Shown: positions 1-7,122 of the stretch, piece after piece
Layout of the letters: each line of letters opens with the position of its first letter
Position numbering within the stretch: position 1 is the first letter of the stretch
Assembly: GCA_964416665.1 (NCBI GenBank)
Contig: CAYQFA010000017.1
Span: 1-18,860, forward strand
Length of the DNA stretch: 18,860 nucleotides
DNA from: JAKAGE01 sp964416665
GTDB taxonomy: Bacteria > Patescibacteriota > Minisyncoccia > UBA6257 > 2-01-FULL-56-20
Reading direction: 5' to 3'
Notes under the pieces: model-generated
What the model was told of the DNA's origin: nothing
What the model saw: the letters and a program-made list of their open reading frames with translations, nothing else
Database searches by the model: none
Program-made: the position numbers and the translations under genes

Positions 1-966
1 TTTTTTGAGGAGTGAAAGCAGTGCCGACTTGGAAAGCAATCCGGTCTGCGCGCCGAAATATTGCACGACGTGCATGGATTCGATCGGCGCCCAGCGCAGG
101 GCGTCATGCACCGTCAGCCCATAGACCAGGCCGCAAAAAAATCCGGTGGAAAACGCATCGCCCGCACCGGTGCGCGAGACCGGCGGCTTCGGATCCGGAT
201 ACGGCGGCATGAAATACTTGTTCATTCCATCCGATGCATATGCGCCCTTCGGGCCGTCGGTGATCACGACCACCTTCGGGCCGAGCTTATGCAATCCCTC
301 GAAGAGCGGCATGATATCCTCGTTCTTGCGATGGAGAATGAACTCGGCCTCCTCACGATTCACGAAGAGCACATAGGTGTGCTTATAGATCTCACGCAAC
401 TTTTCCGCGCCGAAACGAAGCTGGAACGTGCCGGGATTGAACCCCATCTTTATCTCGGGATGCTTCTTAAGGTACTCCGCGATTTTTTTATGGAACGGGA
501 GCGTGTGCTCCGCGATGGAAGAAAAATAGATCCAGTCGGTGTTCGAATCCACCTTTCGCGGGTCGTAATATTCATATTCCTCATGCTTGATGAGAATCGT
601 CCGCTCGGCCTTATAACTCAACACGAAATGATAATTGGTGGGCTTGTTCCTGTTGATCTTCACATACTCGGTGCTCACGCCCTCCTTGTGATAGCGATCA
701 AGTATCTCCGTGCCGTAATGATCGCCGCCGATCGCGGTGATGATCGCCGTGTTGAGACCGAGCCGCCGAGCGCCGACCGCGACGTTCGACGCATTCCCTA
801 CTGCGGGCGCCACCGTAAGCGATTCATACGGGATCTTGTCCGCAAACGACATCGAAAGGCGCGGATGCTCGTGCGCCTTGTCCCACTCGACGCGCGCCTC
901 CTTTAAAGTGATGAACGCGTCCATCACCACGTCACCGATGCAGACCACGTCGTATTTTTCTTTCAT
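1..966 (-). CDS. PfkB-family sugar kinase, 3' end cut by window edge
   Basis: This is a carbohydrate kinase of the ribokinase/PfkB family, which transfers the ATP gamma-phosphate to a sugar or nucleoside hydroxyl in the cytoplasm. The minus-strand frame is open from ATG at 966 to base 1 (322 codons, no stop), so only the last few residues are missing. The start MKEKYDVVCIGDVVMDAF has the family's N-terminal Gly-Asp strand, and an asparagine-rich substrate-site segment (VGNASNVAVGARRLG) follows. The C-terminal signature TGAGDAFSTGFF gives the anion hole G267-A268-G269 and the catalytic base D270. The gene lies 52 nt downstream of the transketolase C-half on the same strand, which suggests a substrate linked to pentose phosphates (ribose, fructose or a nucleoside). 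The sequence alone does not decide the substrate. The AT-rich gap upstream may hold its own promoter. Confidence 0.9.
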   Translation of the reverse strand, partial: MKEKYDVVCIGDVVMDAFITLKEARVEWDKAHEHPRLSMSFADKIPYESLTVAPAVGNASNVAVGARRLGLNTAIITAIGGDHYGTEILDRYHKEGVSTEYVKINRNKPTNYHFVLSYKAERTILIKHEEYEYYDPRKVDSNTDWIYFSSIAEHTLPFHKKIAEYLKKHPEIKMGFNPGTFQLRFGAEKLREIYKHTYVLFVNREEAEFILHRKNEDIMPLFEGLHKLGPKVVVITDGPKGAYASDGMNKYFMPPYPDPKPPVSRTGAGDAFSTGFFCGLVYGLTVHDALRWAPIESMHVVQYFGAQTGLLSKSALLSLLKK

Positions 967-987
967 AAAAATTTAATATTATTATCT

Positions 988-1014
988 ATTATAGTAATCT
1001 ATCCCGTATATCAA
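988..1014 (-). promoter_or_regulatory. Possible internal promoter before the PfkB kinase
   Basis: In the AT-rich 52-nt gap between the transketolase C-half and the kinase, the minus strand reads TTGATA (1009-1014), a 15-nt spacer, then a consensus TATAAT (988-993). The predicted transcript would start about 15 nt before the ATG at 966. The -10 is perfect but the spacer is short, so this is tentative. Confidence 0.4.
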
Positions 1015-1018
1015 TGCA

Positions 1019-2011
1019 CTATCTCTTCCTCCGTAGCACGCGTTTGACCGCCGCCTTGATGTCCTTCACGCCCATCCCATACTTTTCTATCAACGCCGCG
1101 GGCGCGCCGGATTCGCCGAAGGTGTCCTGCATGCCAATGAACTCGATCGGCGTCGGCGTGCGTTTGGCAAGCACTTCGGCGACCGCGCCGCCCAATCCCC
1201 CTTCCACCTGATGTTCTTCGATGGTCACGACCGCGCCGATCTTCTTTGCCAACTCGGCGATCTTTTTATCATCGATGGGCTTAATAGTAGAGCAATTCAA
1301 AACGACCGTGCCGATCTTTTCTTCTTCCAATTCGCGCGCGGCGAGAAGCGCGTTGTAAAGCAGACCGCCGCATCCGATGATCAGAACTTCTGGCTTTTTC
1401 GATTGCCAAAACACCTGCGCATGCCCGGGAACATACGGCGTTTCCGTGGTCGTCATGATCGGCGTTTTCTCGCGCTCGAACCGAAGATAGATCGGACCCC
1501 ACACCTGTGCGGCAGCGACCGTCGCTTTACGCGCCTCGACGGCATCGCACGGAACGAACACCTTCATGTTTGGCATCACGCGCATAAGCGCGATGTCTTC
1601 CGTGGCCTGATGCGTCGCGCCGTCCGGACCGACGGAAATGCCGGTATGATGGCCCGCGATCTTCACGTTCGCATTGTTGTACGCGATAGTGGTGCGGATC
1701 TGCTCCCAGTTGCGGCCGGGAGAGAATGTGGCATACGAGGCGATGAACGGGATCTTTCCGGTGACACCGAGCCCTGCGGCAACGGTCGCCATGTTCTGCT
1801 CGGCGACTCCCATTTCGAAGAACCGCTCGGGGAATTTCTTCGCGAACGCGTCCATGCGCGTGGATTCGGTCAGGTCCGCGCACAACGCCACGACATTCGC
1901 ATTCGCGTCGCCCGCATCAACGATCCCTTCGCCATACCCATCGCGCGTTGGTGCCTGCGCCACGTCCTCGTCGAAGATATTCGGATTCAATTTTGCCTCG
2001 GGGTTCAACAT
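1019..2011 (-). CDS. Transketolase C-terminal subunit (pyrimidine-binding and C-terminal domains)
   Basis: This is the C-terminal half of a split transketolase, 330 aa from ATG at 2011. It forms the thiamine diphosphate active site together with the N-half encoded just upstream. The pyrimidine-binding domain is visible: DLTESTRM, then FFEMGVAEQNM, whose Glu is the family's cofactor-activating residue, then an ASYATF segment and a GISVGPDGATHQ loop. The last ~110 residues are the transketolase C-terminal domain. The frame is open further upstream, but a start at MLNPEAKLNPNIF leaves a 5-nt gap after the N-half stop (2017), whereas the longer version would overlap it by about 90 nt. Split transketolases are known from archaea and many CPR bacteria. 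The protein should act with the N-half in ketol transfer between xylulose-5-phosphate and ribose-5-phosphate or erythrose-4-phosphate. Confidence 0.93.
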   Translation of the reverse strand: MLNPEAKLNPNIFDEDVAQAPTRDGYGEGIVDAGDANANVVALCADLTESTRMDAFAKKFPERFFEMGVAEQNMATVAAGLGVTGKIPFIASYATFSPGRNWEQIRTTIAYNNANVKIAGHHTGISVGPDGATHQATEDIALMRVMPNMKVFVPCDAVEARKATVAAAQVWGPIYLRFEREKTPIMTTTETPYVPGHAQVFWQSKKPEVLIIGCGGLLYNALLAARELEEEKIGTVVLNCSTIKPIDDKKIAELAKKIGAVVTIEEHQVEGGLGGAVAEVLAKRTPTPIEFIGMQDTFGESGAPAALIEKYGMGVKDIKAAVKRVLRRKR

Positions 2012-2016
2012 AATGA

Positions 2017-2877
2017 TTATTCGCGTTCGCTTTTTATTTTTCCGCGGGCTTCGCGGAGCTCGGTCAGGGCCTTTTCCGCTTCGCCCGGCTTGAATGTCTT
2101 GGAATGCCACCGATAATCGTTCTCCATGAAATCAACTCCCCTGCCGGGAATCGTGTGGGCGATGATCACGGTCGGCTGGTCATGCATTGCACGCGCCTCC
2201 GCGGCTGCCGCAATGATCTCCTCGAAATTGTGCCCATCGATCTCCACCACATTCCAGCCGAACGCCGCATATTTTTCAGCGAACGGTTCGAGCGGCATGA
2301 TCTTCTCCGTAGGACCGTCGATCTGGATCTTGTTGCGGTCAACGACGACGGTAAGATTGCCGAGCCGGTTCTTGGCCGCGAACTGGATCGCTTCCCACGT
2401 GTTCCCCTCCTCGTGCTCGCCGTCGGAGGTCAGGCAATAGACCTGATATTTTTTCTTGTCGAGCCGGGCGGCGAGCGCAATGCCGGACGCCTGCGAGATG
2501 CCGGAGCCGAGCGGGCCGGACGTGGTCTCGATGCCGGGCAAAATACCGCGATGCGGATGGCCCTGCAGACGCGACCCCAACTGGCGCAAAGTCTTCAACT
2601 CTTCAACGGGGAAATATCCCGCGTGTGCGAGCGCGGCGTACTGGATCGGGCAGATGTGCCCGTTCGAAAGCACGAGCCGATCGCGGTCAGGCCAGTTCGG
2701 CTGCTTCGGATCGTGGTTCAAAATATGGAAATAGAACGCGGTGAAGATCTCCGCCATGTCGAGCGGCCCTGCGATATGGCCCGACCCCGCATGCGAGACC
2801 ATCCTGATGACGTCCTCGCGCAGGCGATTGGCAATCAGTTCCATCGACTTCAATTTTTCTTCAGTGAGCGATTCCAT
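2017..2877 (-). CDS. Transketolase N-terminal subunit (thiamine diphosphate-binding)
   Basis: This is the N-terminal half of the split transketolase, 286 aa, which binds the diphosphate of ThDP through a metal ion. Recognisable parts are the early GSGHIAGPLDMAE segment, LVLSNGHICP, QGHPHRGILPGIETTSGPLG, and the ThDP/metal motif SDGEHEEGNTWEA ending in VVVDRNKIQIDG. The classic GDG is SDG here, which I recall from other split transketolases, so I do not treat it as a defect. ATG at 2877 gives MESLTEEKL and leaves 19 nt after the rpe stop. An upstream in-frame extension would overlap rpe by about 90 nt and is rejected. It is the third gene of the rpiB-rpe-tktN-tktC-kinase run and is probably co-translated with the C-half. 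Confidence 0.93.
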   Translation of the reverse strand: MESLTEEKLKSMELIANRLREDVIRMVSHAGSGHIAGPLDMAEIFTAFYFHILNHDPKQPNWPDRDRLVLSNGHICPIQYAALAHAGYFPVEELKTLRQLGSRLQGHPHRGILPGIETTSGPLGSGISQASGIALAARLDKKKYQVYCLTSDGEHEEGNTWEAIQFAAKNRLGNLTVVVDRNKIQIDGPTEKIMPLEPFAEKYAAFGWNVVEIDGHNFEEIIAAAAEARAMHDQPTVIIAHTIPGRGVDFMENDYRWHSKTFKPGEAEKALTELREARGKIKSERE

Positions 2878-2896
2878 AAAAATATAATGAGGGATT

Positions 2897-3538
2897 TTAA
2901 ATATTTGCGAGCGTTTCGTACGCTTTTTTCGGGTCGGCGGCGTCAAAAATATAACTCGAGGAAACGATCGTGTCGGCACCGACACCTTTCACGAGTCGTG
3001 TCGTGTCGGGATTCATTCCTCCATCCACCTCAATTGTAGCATCCGGCGCCGCTTCCCTCAAAAAGTTGATCTTCTCGCAGACGAACGGGAGAAATATCTG
3101 TCCGGCAGGTCCCGGCTGGACCGCCAAAACCTGGAATGCGGCGAAGTGCTTCATATAGGGTGCAAGCTCGTCGATCGCCGATTCCGGCTTCGACGAAAGC
3201 ACGACCTCTGCCTGATAACGCTCCGCCGCCGAAAATATCTCGTGCATCGACTGCGGCGTAAGCGTCTCCACGTGCACGATCAACCGCCGCGCGCCCGCAG
3301 CAAGCCAGTTGTCCACATACTGCTCCGGATGGTCCACCATCAAATGCACTTCCAACCCGAACGGCGACCTTAACCCGACCCACCCGAGAGGATCGCTCCA
3401 TGTTTTGTGCGCCGCGAACGAACCGTCCGTAACGTCAAGGTGCAGCAGGTCACCGTCGTGCAGAAAAGTTTTCGCCACTTCGATCTTTTTTTGCACGCAG
3501 GCGATATCCGGACAATTGATGACAGGAATGACCTTCAT
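2897..3538 (-). CDS. rpe: Ribulose-phosphate 3-epimerase
   Basis: A TIM-barrel epimerase of 213 aa that interconverts ribulose-5-phosphate and xylulose-5-phosphate. Family landmarks are HLDVTDGSF (H33, D35, catalytic/metal region), VHLMVDHPE (H65), VQPGPAGQIFLPF (phosphate-side loop) and VDGGMNPDT (second catalytic Asp), followed by a C-terminal GADTIVSSSYIF phosphate-binding turn. The N-terminus (VIPVINCPDIACVQ) departs from the usual ISPSILSAD, so the protein is somewhat divergent. Its ATG overlaps the rpiB stop in an ATGA arrangement (3535-3538), which indicates translational coupling. Its product feeds the transketolase encoded directly downstream. Confidence 0.9.
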   Translation of the reverse strand: MKVIPVINCPDIACVQKKIEVAKTFLHDGDLLHLDVTDGSFAAHKTWSDPLGWVGLRSPFGLEVHLMVDHPEQYVDNWLAAGARRLIVHVETLTPQSMHEIFSAAERYQAEVVLSSKPESAIDELAPYMKHFAAFQVLAVQPGPAGQIFLPFVCEKINFLREAAPDATIEVDGGMNPDTTRLVKGVGADTIVSSSYIFDAADPKKAYETLANI

Positions 3539-3996
3539 GAAACTATTTGTGCGTCCTCTATGTCCGCTATTTTCTTCAGCCGGCGCGCATAACGGTCCTC
3601 TTTTGCGAACGGCGTCGTCAGGAACACTTTCACTATCTTGATCGCGTCCTCCTCGTTGATAAAATCAGCGGCGATCGCGAGCACGTTCACATCGTCATCG
3701 TGACGGCCCTGATAAATATGATCCGACGACATGGCAAGCCCGGCACGGATCCCCTTCACCTTATTTGCCGCGATATCCACGCCGAAACCGGAGCCACAGA
3801 TGACGATACCGCGGCGCCCCATCGGATCCTTCGCGACATTCTCGGCGACCGCGCGGGCGAAATCCGTATAGTCGTCCTCTTTAATGAACTCCGCATCGCC
3901 GACATCAATGACGGTATAGGCGTCATTTTTGAGCTCGGCTTCCAATTGCCCTTTCAAACTGAACCCGCGGTGATCCGCACCAATATAGATGTTCAT
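3535..3996 (-). CDS. rpiB: Ribose-5-phosphate isomerase B (RpiB/LacAB family)
   Basis: A 153-aa isomerase converting ribose-5-phosphate to ribulose-5-phosphate, first gene of the operon. It begins MNIYIGADHRGFSLK, the typical RpiB N-terminus with D8-H9 in the substrate site. The catalytic cysteine sits in GIVICGSGFG (C67), followed by IAANKVKGIRAGL, and the family's R-H-D segment is present as GRHDDDVNVLA (R98, H99). Length matches the family norm (~145-155 aa). LacA/LacB-type galactose-6-phosphate isomerases share the fold, but the pentose-phosphate neighbours favour RpiB. A consensus extended -10 lies just upstream. Confidence 0.94.
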   Translation of the reverse strand: MNIYIGADHRGFSLKGQLEAELKNDAYTVIDVGDAEFIKEDDYTDFARAVAENVAKDPMGRRGIVICGSGFGVDIAANKVKGIRAGLAMSSDHIYQGRHDDDVNVLAIAADFINEEDAIKIVKVFLTTPFAKEDRYARRLKKIADIEDAQIVS

Positions 3997-4018
3997 TGTA
4001 CTTTTATGTTATGAATAA

Positions 4019-4027
4019 ATTATATCA
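4019..4027 (-). promoter_or_regulatory. Extended -10 promoter for the rpiB operon
   Basis: The minus strand reads TGATATAAT, a TGn-extended consensus -10 with the hexamer at 4019-4024. Transcription would start near 4012, about 15 nt before the rpiB ATG at 3996. No good -35 is visible, which is usual for extended -10 promoters. The outer edge of the inverted repeat (4025) falls within this motif. Confidence 0.6.
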
Positions 4028-4173
4028 CAAGGGGAATCATTACTATGATAAAGCACGATAGTATTGGCATCCTGTATTCCTTTCTGGCGAATTGTTCTTA
4101 CCACGAGCCAGAAAGGAATACAGGATGCCAATACTATCGTGCTAGAATTATAGAGTAATGATTCCCCTTGTGA
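4025..4173. repeat. 149-bp near-perfect inverted repeat between divergent rpiB and prsW
   Basis: The outer arms 4025-4044 and 4154-4173 are perfect 20-bp complements, and the inner arms 4052-4087 and 4108-4143 are perfect 36-bp complements. They are separated by an unequal internal loop (4045-4051 versus 4144-4153) and close on a 20-nt loop (4088-4107). The right arm contains the prsW start codon and first five codons. The left arm mirrors them, so the minus strand encodes a tiny M-I-P-L-V-I-stop reading frame (4040-4020) ahead of rpiB. The two differing internal segments each hold a -10-like hexamer: TAGAAT on the plus strand and TATCAT on the minus strand. Confidence 0.97.
4140..4148 (+). 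promoter_or_regulatory. Extended -10 promoter for prsW, near-leaderless
   Basis: TGCTAGAAT is an extended -10 (hexamer 4143-4148). The expected transcription start is about 4155, only 2-3 nt before the prsW ATG at 4158, so the mRNA would be leaderless or nearly so. No convincing -35 is seen. It sits inside the right half of the inverted repeat. Confidence 0.5.
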
Positions 4174-4850
4174 TTTCCCTCGTGCTCGGTCTTCTCCCCG
4201 GTTTCGCATGGCTCGTTTTTTATCTCGGCGAGGAGACCCACCCCGAGCCCAAGCGCCTCATTGTCTTCACATTCGTGATCGGCATGGCGTTCGGCTTTTT
4301 CGCGGTGGCCATAGAGATGTTTTTCAACAAAGCGCTCGGCGGTTGGAACGTGGACGAATTTTCCATCGTATCGCTGATCGGACTCGCACTCATCGAGGAA
4401 TCCATGAAGTTCACCGCGGCGCACTTCGCCGTAAGCCACAGCCCGGCGTTCAGCGAACCGACCGACGCCATGATCTACACGATCGTCGCCGCCCTTGGCT
4501 TCGCGACGCTCGAGAACATGGGCGCGCTTTCGAACATCGCGACCGGCGCGGCGTTCGTCCCGGCGCTCCTGACCACCCTCTCATTCCGTTTTGTAGGCGC
4601 CACCCTACTTCACTCGCTCACCTCGGCGATCGTCGGTTATTACTGGGCGCTCGGGCTCGTGCGCGGGAAAACAACGCGCTATATCCTTCTGGGCCTCGCG
4701 ATCGCGACCGCTTTGCACACTTGCTTCAACTATCTTATACTTAACTACGGAGACAGCGCATACGGCATTGTCTTTTTGGTCATCGTAGGATTTTTCGTAT
4801 TGAATGATTTTGAAAAGTTGAAAACAAACATTAATATAAATAATTATTGA
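4158..4850 (+). CDS. PrsW-family intramembrane metalloprotease (M82-like)
   Basis: A 230-aa polytopic membrane protein of the PrsW family, whose best-known member cleaves an anti-sigma factor in Bacillus. All hallmark motifs are present: EE-x-x-K at E80/E81/K84 (LIEESMKF), FATLEN at 115-120, a membrane histidine at H152 (LLHSLTSA) and HTCFN with H187 and N191 near the C-terminus. Hydrophobic stretches fit about seven or eight transmembrane segments, starting right after the initiator Met. The first codons lie inside the inverted repeat and the next in-frame Met is M43, beyond the first membrane segment, so ATG 4158 is the best start. The stop is 2 nt before the hsp20 start, so the two are probably cotranscribed. 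The substrate is unknown; no anti-sigma factor gene is visible here. Confidence 0.9.
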   Translation: MIPLVISLVLGLLPGFAWLVFYLGEETHPEPKRLIVFTFVIGMAFGFFAVAIEMFFNKALGGWNVDEFSIVSLIGLALIEESMKFTAAHFAVSHSPAFSEPTDAMIYTIVAALGFATLENMGALSNIATGAAFVPALLTTLSFRFVGATLLHSLTSAIVGYYWALGLVRGKTTRYILLGLAIATALHTCFNYLILNYGDSAYGIVFLVIVGFFVLNDFEKLKTNININNY

Positions 4851-4852
4851 CC

Positions 4853-5389
4853 ATGGATACCAACGATGAAAAATTTTTTGAGGGGCTTACGGGAGCGAAA
4901 AAGAGCGCTGATGAAAGTTATGAGGTCGAACTCGCCAAAGCGAGCGCCGGTGTTCTGAGCACCGCACCGGCACGACCGAAAATGATCCGAATGAAAAACG
5001 AAGAAGAACAAGAAGAGGAAAACTCGGAGCAGGAAGCGGCGTGGGCCGACGGCGAGCCGGAAGGCAAGCTCACGGTTGACGTCTACCAGACCGCGAACGA
5101 CGTCGTTGTCGAGTCGGCGATCGCCGGCGTGAAGCCGAGCGACATCGATGTGAACGTCACGAGTGATTCCGTCACGATCCGCGGCTCGCGCAAGCGCGAC
5201 AAGACCGTGAAGGACGAGGACTATCTCTACCAGGAATGCTATTGGGGCAGGTTCGCCCGCACGATCATCCTGCCGCAAGAGATCGATCCGGAGGGCGCTG
5301 AAGTGACCTTCAAGAACGGCATCCTGACGGTCAATCTCCCCAAGGCGAATCGGAAGAAATCCCGCAAGCTCAAGATCGTCATCGATTAG
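4853..5389 (+). CDS. Hsp20/alpha-crystallin family small heat-shock protein
   Basis: A 178-aa small heat-shock protein, an ATP-independent holdase that keeps unfolding proteins soluble in the cytoplasm. Residues ~1-65 form an acidic, Glu/Lys-rich, probably disordered arm. The alpha-crystallin domain runs from LTVDVYQTANDVVVES to the end, including AGVKPSDIDVNV, the YQECYWGRFARTIILP segment and FKNGILTVNLPKA, the standard closing motif. The C-terminal tail is short and ends KLKIVID, whose I-V-I may serve as the I-x-I dimer-linking motif. I chose ATG at 4853; a TTG two codons upstream overlaps the prsW stop and is less likely. The 2-nt spacing implies coupling with the membrane protease, a reasonable pairing for envelope or protein stress. 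Confidence 0.93.
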   Translation: MDTNDEKFFEGLTGAKKSADESYEVELAKASAGVLSTAPARPKMIRMKNEEEQEEENSEQEAAWADGEPEGKLTVDVYQTANDVVVESAIAGVKPSDIDVNVTSDSVTIRGSRKRDKTVKDEDYLYQECYWGRFARTIILPQEIDPEGAEVTFKNGILTVNLPKANRKKSRKLKIVID

Positions 5390-5399
5390 CGGGCGGCAT

Positions 5400-5428
5400 T
5401 TGCAAAATATTTCATTTCGCGGTATCAT
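5400..5428 (+). promoter_or_regulatory. Sigma-70-type promoter giving a leaderless bL28 mRNA
   Basis: TTGCAA (5400-5405), a 17-nt spacer and TATCAT (5423-5428) form a good housekeeping promoter. The predicted start, 7-8 nt past the -10, coincides with the bL28 ATG at 5436, so the transcript should be leaderless. There is no Shine-Dalgarno sequence before that ATG, which fits. Confidence 0.7.
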
Positions 5429-5435
5429 AACCCCC

Positions 5436-5663
5436 ATGAGAAAGTGCACGATGTGCGAAAAAACTTCACAGATGGGCGGGCATCGCATCTTGCTCCGCGG
5501 CCATTATAACCCTACGAACTGGACCCGAAAGTACCCGAATTTGCAATACACGCTCGTGAACGGCAAGCGCACGCTTGTCTGCACCGGCTGCATTCGAACC
5601 CTCCATAAAGCACCAAGAAAGGTGGTACACGCCGCCAAGGCAGCTGCAGCAGCGGCAAAATAA
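5436..5663 (+). CDS. rpmB: Large-subunit ribosomal protein bL28
   Basis: A 75-aa ribosomal protein of the large subunit. It keeps the four-cysteine zinc ribbon: C4 and C7 in MRKCTMCEK, and C49 and C52 in LVCTGCIRTL. The central RKYPNLQYTLVNGK matches the bL28 core around the PNLQ motif. A lysine/alanine-rich tail ends the protein. ATG 5436 is chosen over the upstream in-frame codon at 5400 because it gives the family N-terminus, aligns with the promoter's predicted start, and the longer frame would begin inside the -35 box. The kinase-like gene follows 10 nt downstream. Confidence 0.93.
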   Translation: MRKCTMCEKTSQMGGHRILLRGHYNPTNWTRKYPNLQYTLVNGKRTLVCTGCIRTLHKAPRKVVHAAKAAAAAAK

Positions 5664-5673
5664 TCTCAATAGG

Positions 5674-7011
5674 ATGCGCAACGAGAGTGTCCATCTCGAT
5701 AAAGACCCGCACGCCGCGGAGGTCTTCGATCACAACATCGGGGAAATGCTCCTTTCCGGTAAACGACGCGGCGAGGGCGGAAAGGCTGTCATCGTTGAAA
5801 TAACCCCGGACCATCTTTCTCCGGAATCGCAATCCGCTTTTGACCTCCTCGATGCCACCGAAGTCCAACAGCAAGAGACCGACGCCATGCCTTCGCATAG
5901 GGACAATGCCGCGGTCAAATTTTTTAAGCTCTATCTCCCCCACAAAGGGAAGAACGAATACGAGATGGATGCAAGGGTCTATGAGGCACTGAAGCATGTT
6001 CCCGATGGCGAAAGGGGTCAATATGCCAGCGTCCCAAAACTTTTTTCCTCTCATGAGGCGGTCTTTGATGAAGAGATGAGAAGCAGACTTGAAGCACGGT
6101 TCTCGATCCCGTCGCTGGGAGAAAAGGCTTTTCTCATATCGATGGAACCGATCGAGGGAGAAGATCTGGCAACGGTTTTTTATAAATGGATATTGGAGCG
6201 GCAGGGCATCCCCGCCGAACACACGGACGAGATGGACTTCAAGCAGCTGTACGAGGAAGTGGCCGAACGACTTCATTTTGAGGATCTGCCGCTGGAAGAG
6301 ATCGACATGCCCCAAAAAGATCTGGATGATCTGGAAAAGGCCATCGCCGTGAGGAATGCCAACATACTCTACGCCTACCTTCATAAATATGACTTTCCCC
6401 TCCCTCCCAATACTGCCCCAAGCGTCCAAAAGACGCTTGAGCTTATGCATAGCCAAAAGATAACCCATGGTGACGCCTTCGAACGGAACATTATGATCAC
6501 GGGAGGAATGAAGGCGCTGCGCGAGAAAGGGAATCTCCTGGGAGAGAAGACCTATCTCATTGATTTCGGCGAATCAAGGGATGGTGTCATTGAGGGGGTC
6601 AATGACTTTGATGTCATCCGCAGGCTGAAAACCCTTTCGGTTTCCCGCGAAGATGAACGACGGATAAAAGACGAGGAAAGGCTTCGTGAAATAAGCGCCA
6701 AGGCAGAATTGCTGCAAGGGAGCGGATCGTGGCAACAGATCTATAAAACGGCGAAGGAGTTTATCAAGCCAAGCGATGGAACCGTTGCGCGCGATGAGCA
6801 AAAGGCATTGTCATATGCCTGGAACAAGACCGTTCCCTATCGAGAAAGCGCCATTGAAGATTTTTCCATCATCGTTAAAGGCCTCATGAAGGAAGGATTG
6901 CTTACGAAAGAAACCGCTGATGCCTTCATGAAAGAAAAAGAGAGCGAAAAGATGACCATTCCCGCAAAGGCTTTGTTAAGAAAATGCGTGGAGTGGTTAA
7001 ATCTTCCTTAA
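5674..7011 (+). CDS. Protein kinase-like (ELK/APH-fold) protein, function unknown
   Basis: A 445-aa soluble protein with a eukaryotic-like kinase fold. AVKFFKLYLP (K82) resembles the beta-3 ATP-binding lysine strand, and EYEMDARVYEAL could supply the alpha-C glutamate. The catalytic loop ITHGDAFERNIMI has D267 and N272, and the metal-binding motif is LIDFGES with D297, so the active site looks intact. There is no clear glycine-rich loop, no transmembrane segment, and a long insert (residues ~140-240) between the lobes. The ~150 residues after the DFG motif are helical and charged. Substrate could be protein, lipid or small molecule; I cannot assign a subfamily. ATG 5674 lies 10 nt after the bL28 stop, suggesting readthrough from the bL28 promoter; the frame is open upstream inside rpmB, but a start there would overlap it. 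Confidence 0.7.
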   Translation: MRNESVHLDKDPHAAEVFDHNIGEMLLSGKRRGEGGKAVIVEITPDHLSPESQSAFDLLDATEVQQQETDAMPSHRDNAAVKFFKLYLPHKGKNEYEMDARVYEALKHVPDGERGQYASVPKLFSSHEAVFDEEMRSRLEARFSIPSLGEKAFLISMEPIEGEDLATVFYKWILERQGIPAEHTDEMDFKQLYEEVAERLHFEDLPLEEIDMPQKDLDDLEKAIAVRNANILYAYLHKYDFPLPPNTAPSVQKTLELMHSQKITHGDAFERNIMITGGMKALREKGNLLGEKTYLIDFGESRDGVIEGVNDFDVIRRLKTLSVSREDERRIKDEERLREISAKAELLQGSGSWQQIYKTAKEFIKPSDGTVARDEQKALSYAWNKTVPYRESAIEDFSIIVKGLMKEGLLTKETADAFMKEKESEKMTIPAKALLRKCVEWLNLP

Positions 7012-7036
7012 TGCGCTATATTAACTAGCGTGCCAG

Positions 7037-7107
7037 CGGGCTGTAGTATACCGGTAGTACGAGCGCATGGGGTGCGTTTAGACCGGGTTCGATTCCCGGC
7101 AGCCCGA
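7037..7107 (+). tRNA. tRNA-Pro (anticodon GGG)
   Basis: A full cloverleaf folds: acceptor stem CGGGCTG/CAGCCCG, a D-stem of GTAT/GTAC, anticodon stem AGCGC/GCGTT around loop ATGGGGT (anticodon GGG, G37), a 4-nt variable loop, and T-stem CCGGG/CCCGG with loop TTCGATT. The discriminator base is A. The CGGG acceptor start, G37 and A73 agree with proline identity. The 3' CCA is not encoded; CCG follows. The gene is 71 nt including the discriminator. A TATATT at 7017-7022 could be its -10. It converges on the sortase gene. Confidence 0.93.
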
Positions 7108-7122
7108 CCGCAGATAAAGAGA

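Noticed and set aside
61..906. 281-aa plus-strand open frame
   Set aside because: It lies wholly opposite the PfkB kinase gene, is rich in Arg/His as expected for an antisense shadow, and has no recognisable domain.
2104..3039. 311-aa plus-strand open frame
   Set aside because: It is antisense to transketolase N-half and rpe, both strongly supported by motifs.
4025..4173. Miniature transposon (MITE)
   Set aside because: The arms include prsW coding sequence and there is no clear target-site duplication at the ends, so an inverted duplication or regulatory palindrome fits better. A genome search for further copies could reopen this.
4009..4209. 66-aa minus-strand frame across the inverted repeat
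   Set aside because: It arises from the palindrome and the antisense of prsW; there is no plausible protein sequence and it would cross the prsW promoter.
7108..7122. Terminator between tRNA-Pro and the sortase gene
   Set aside because: The 15-nt gap has no hairpin or T-run on either strand.
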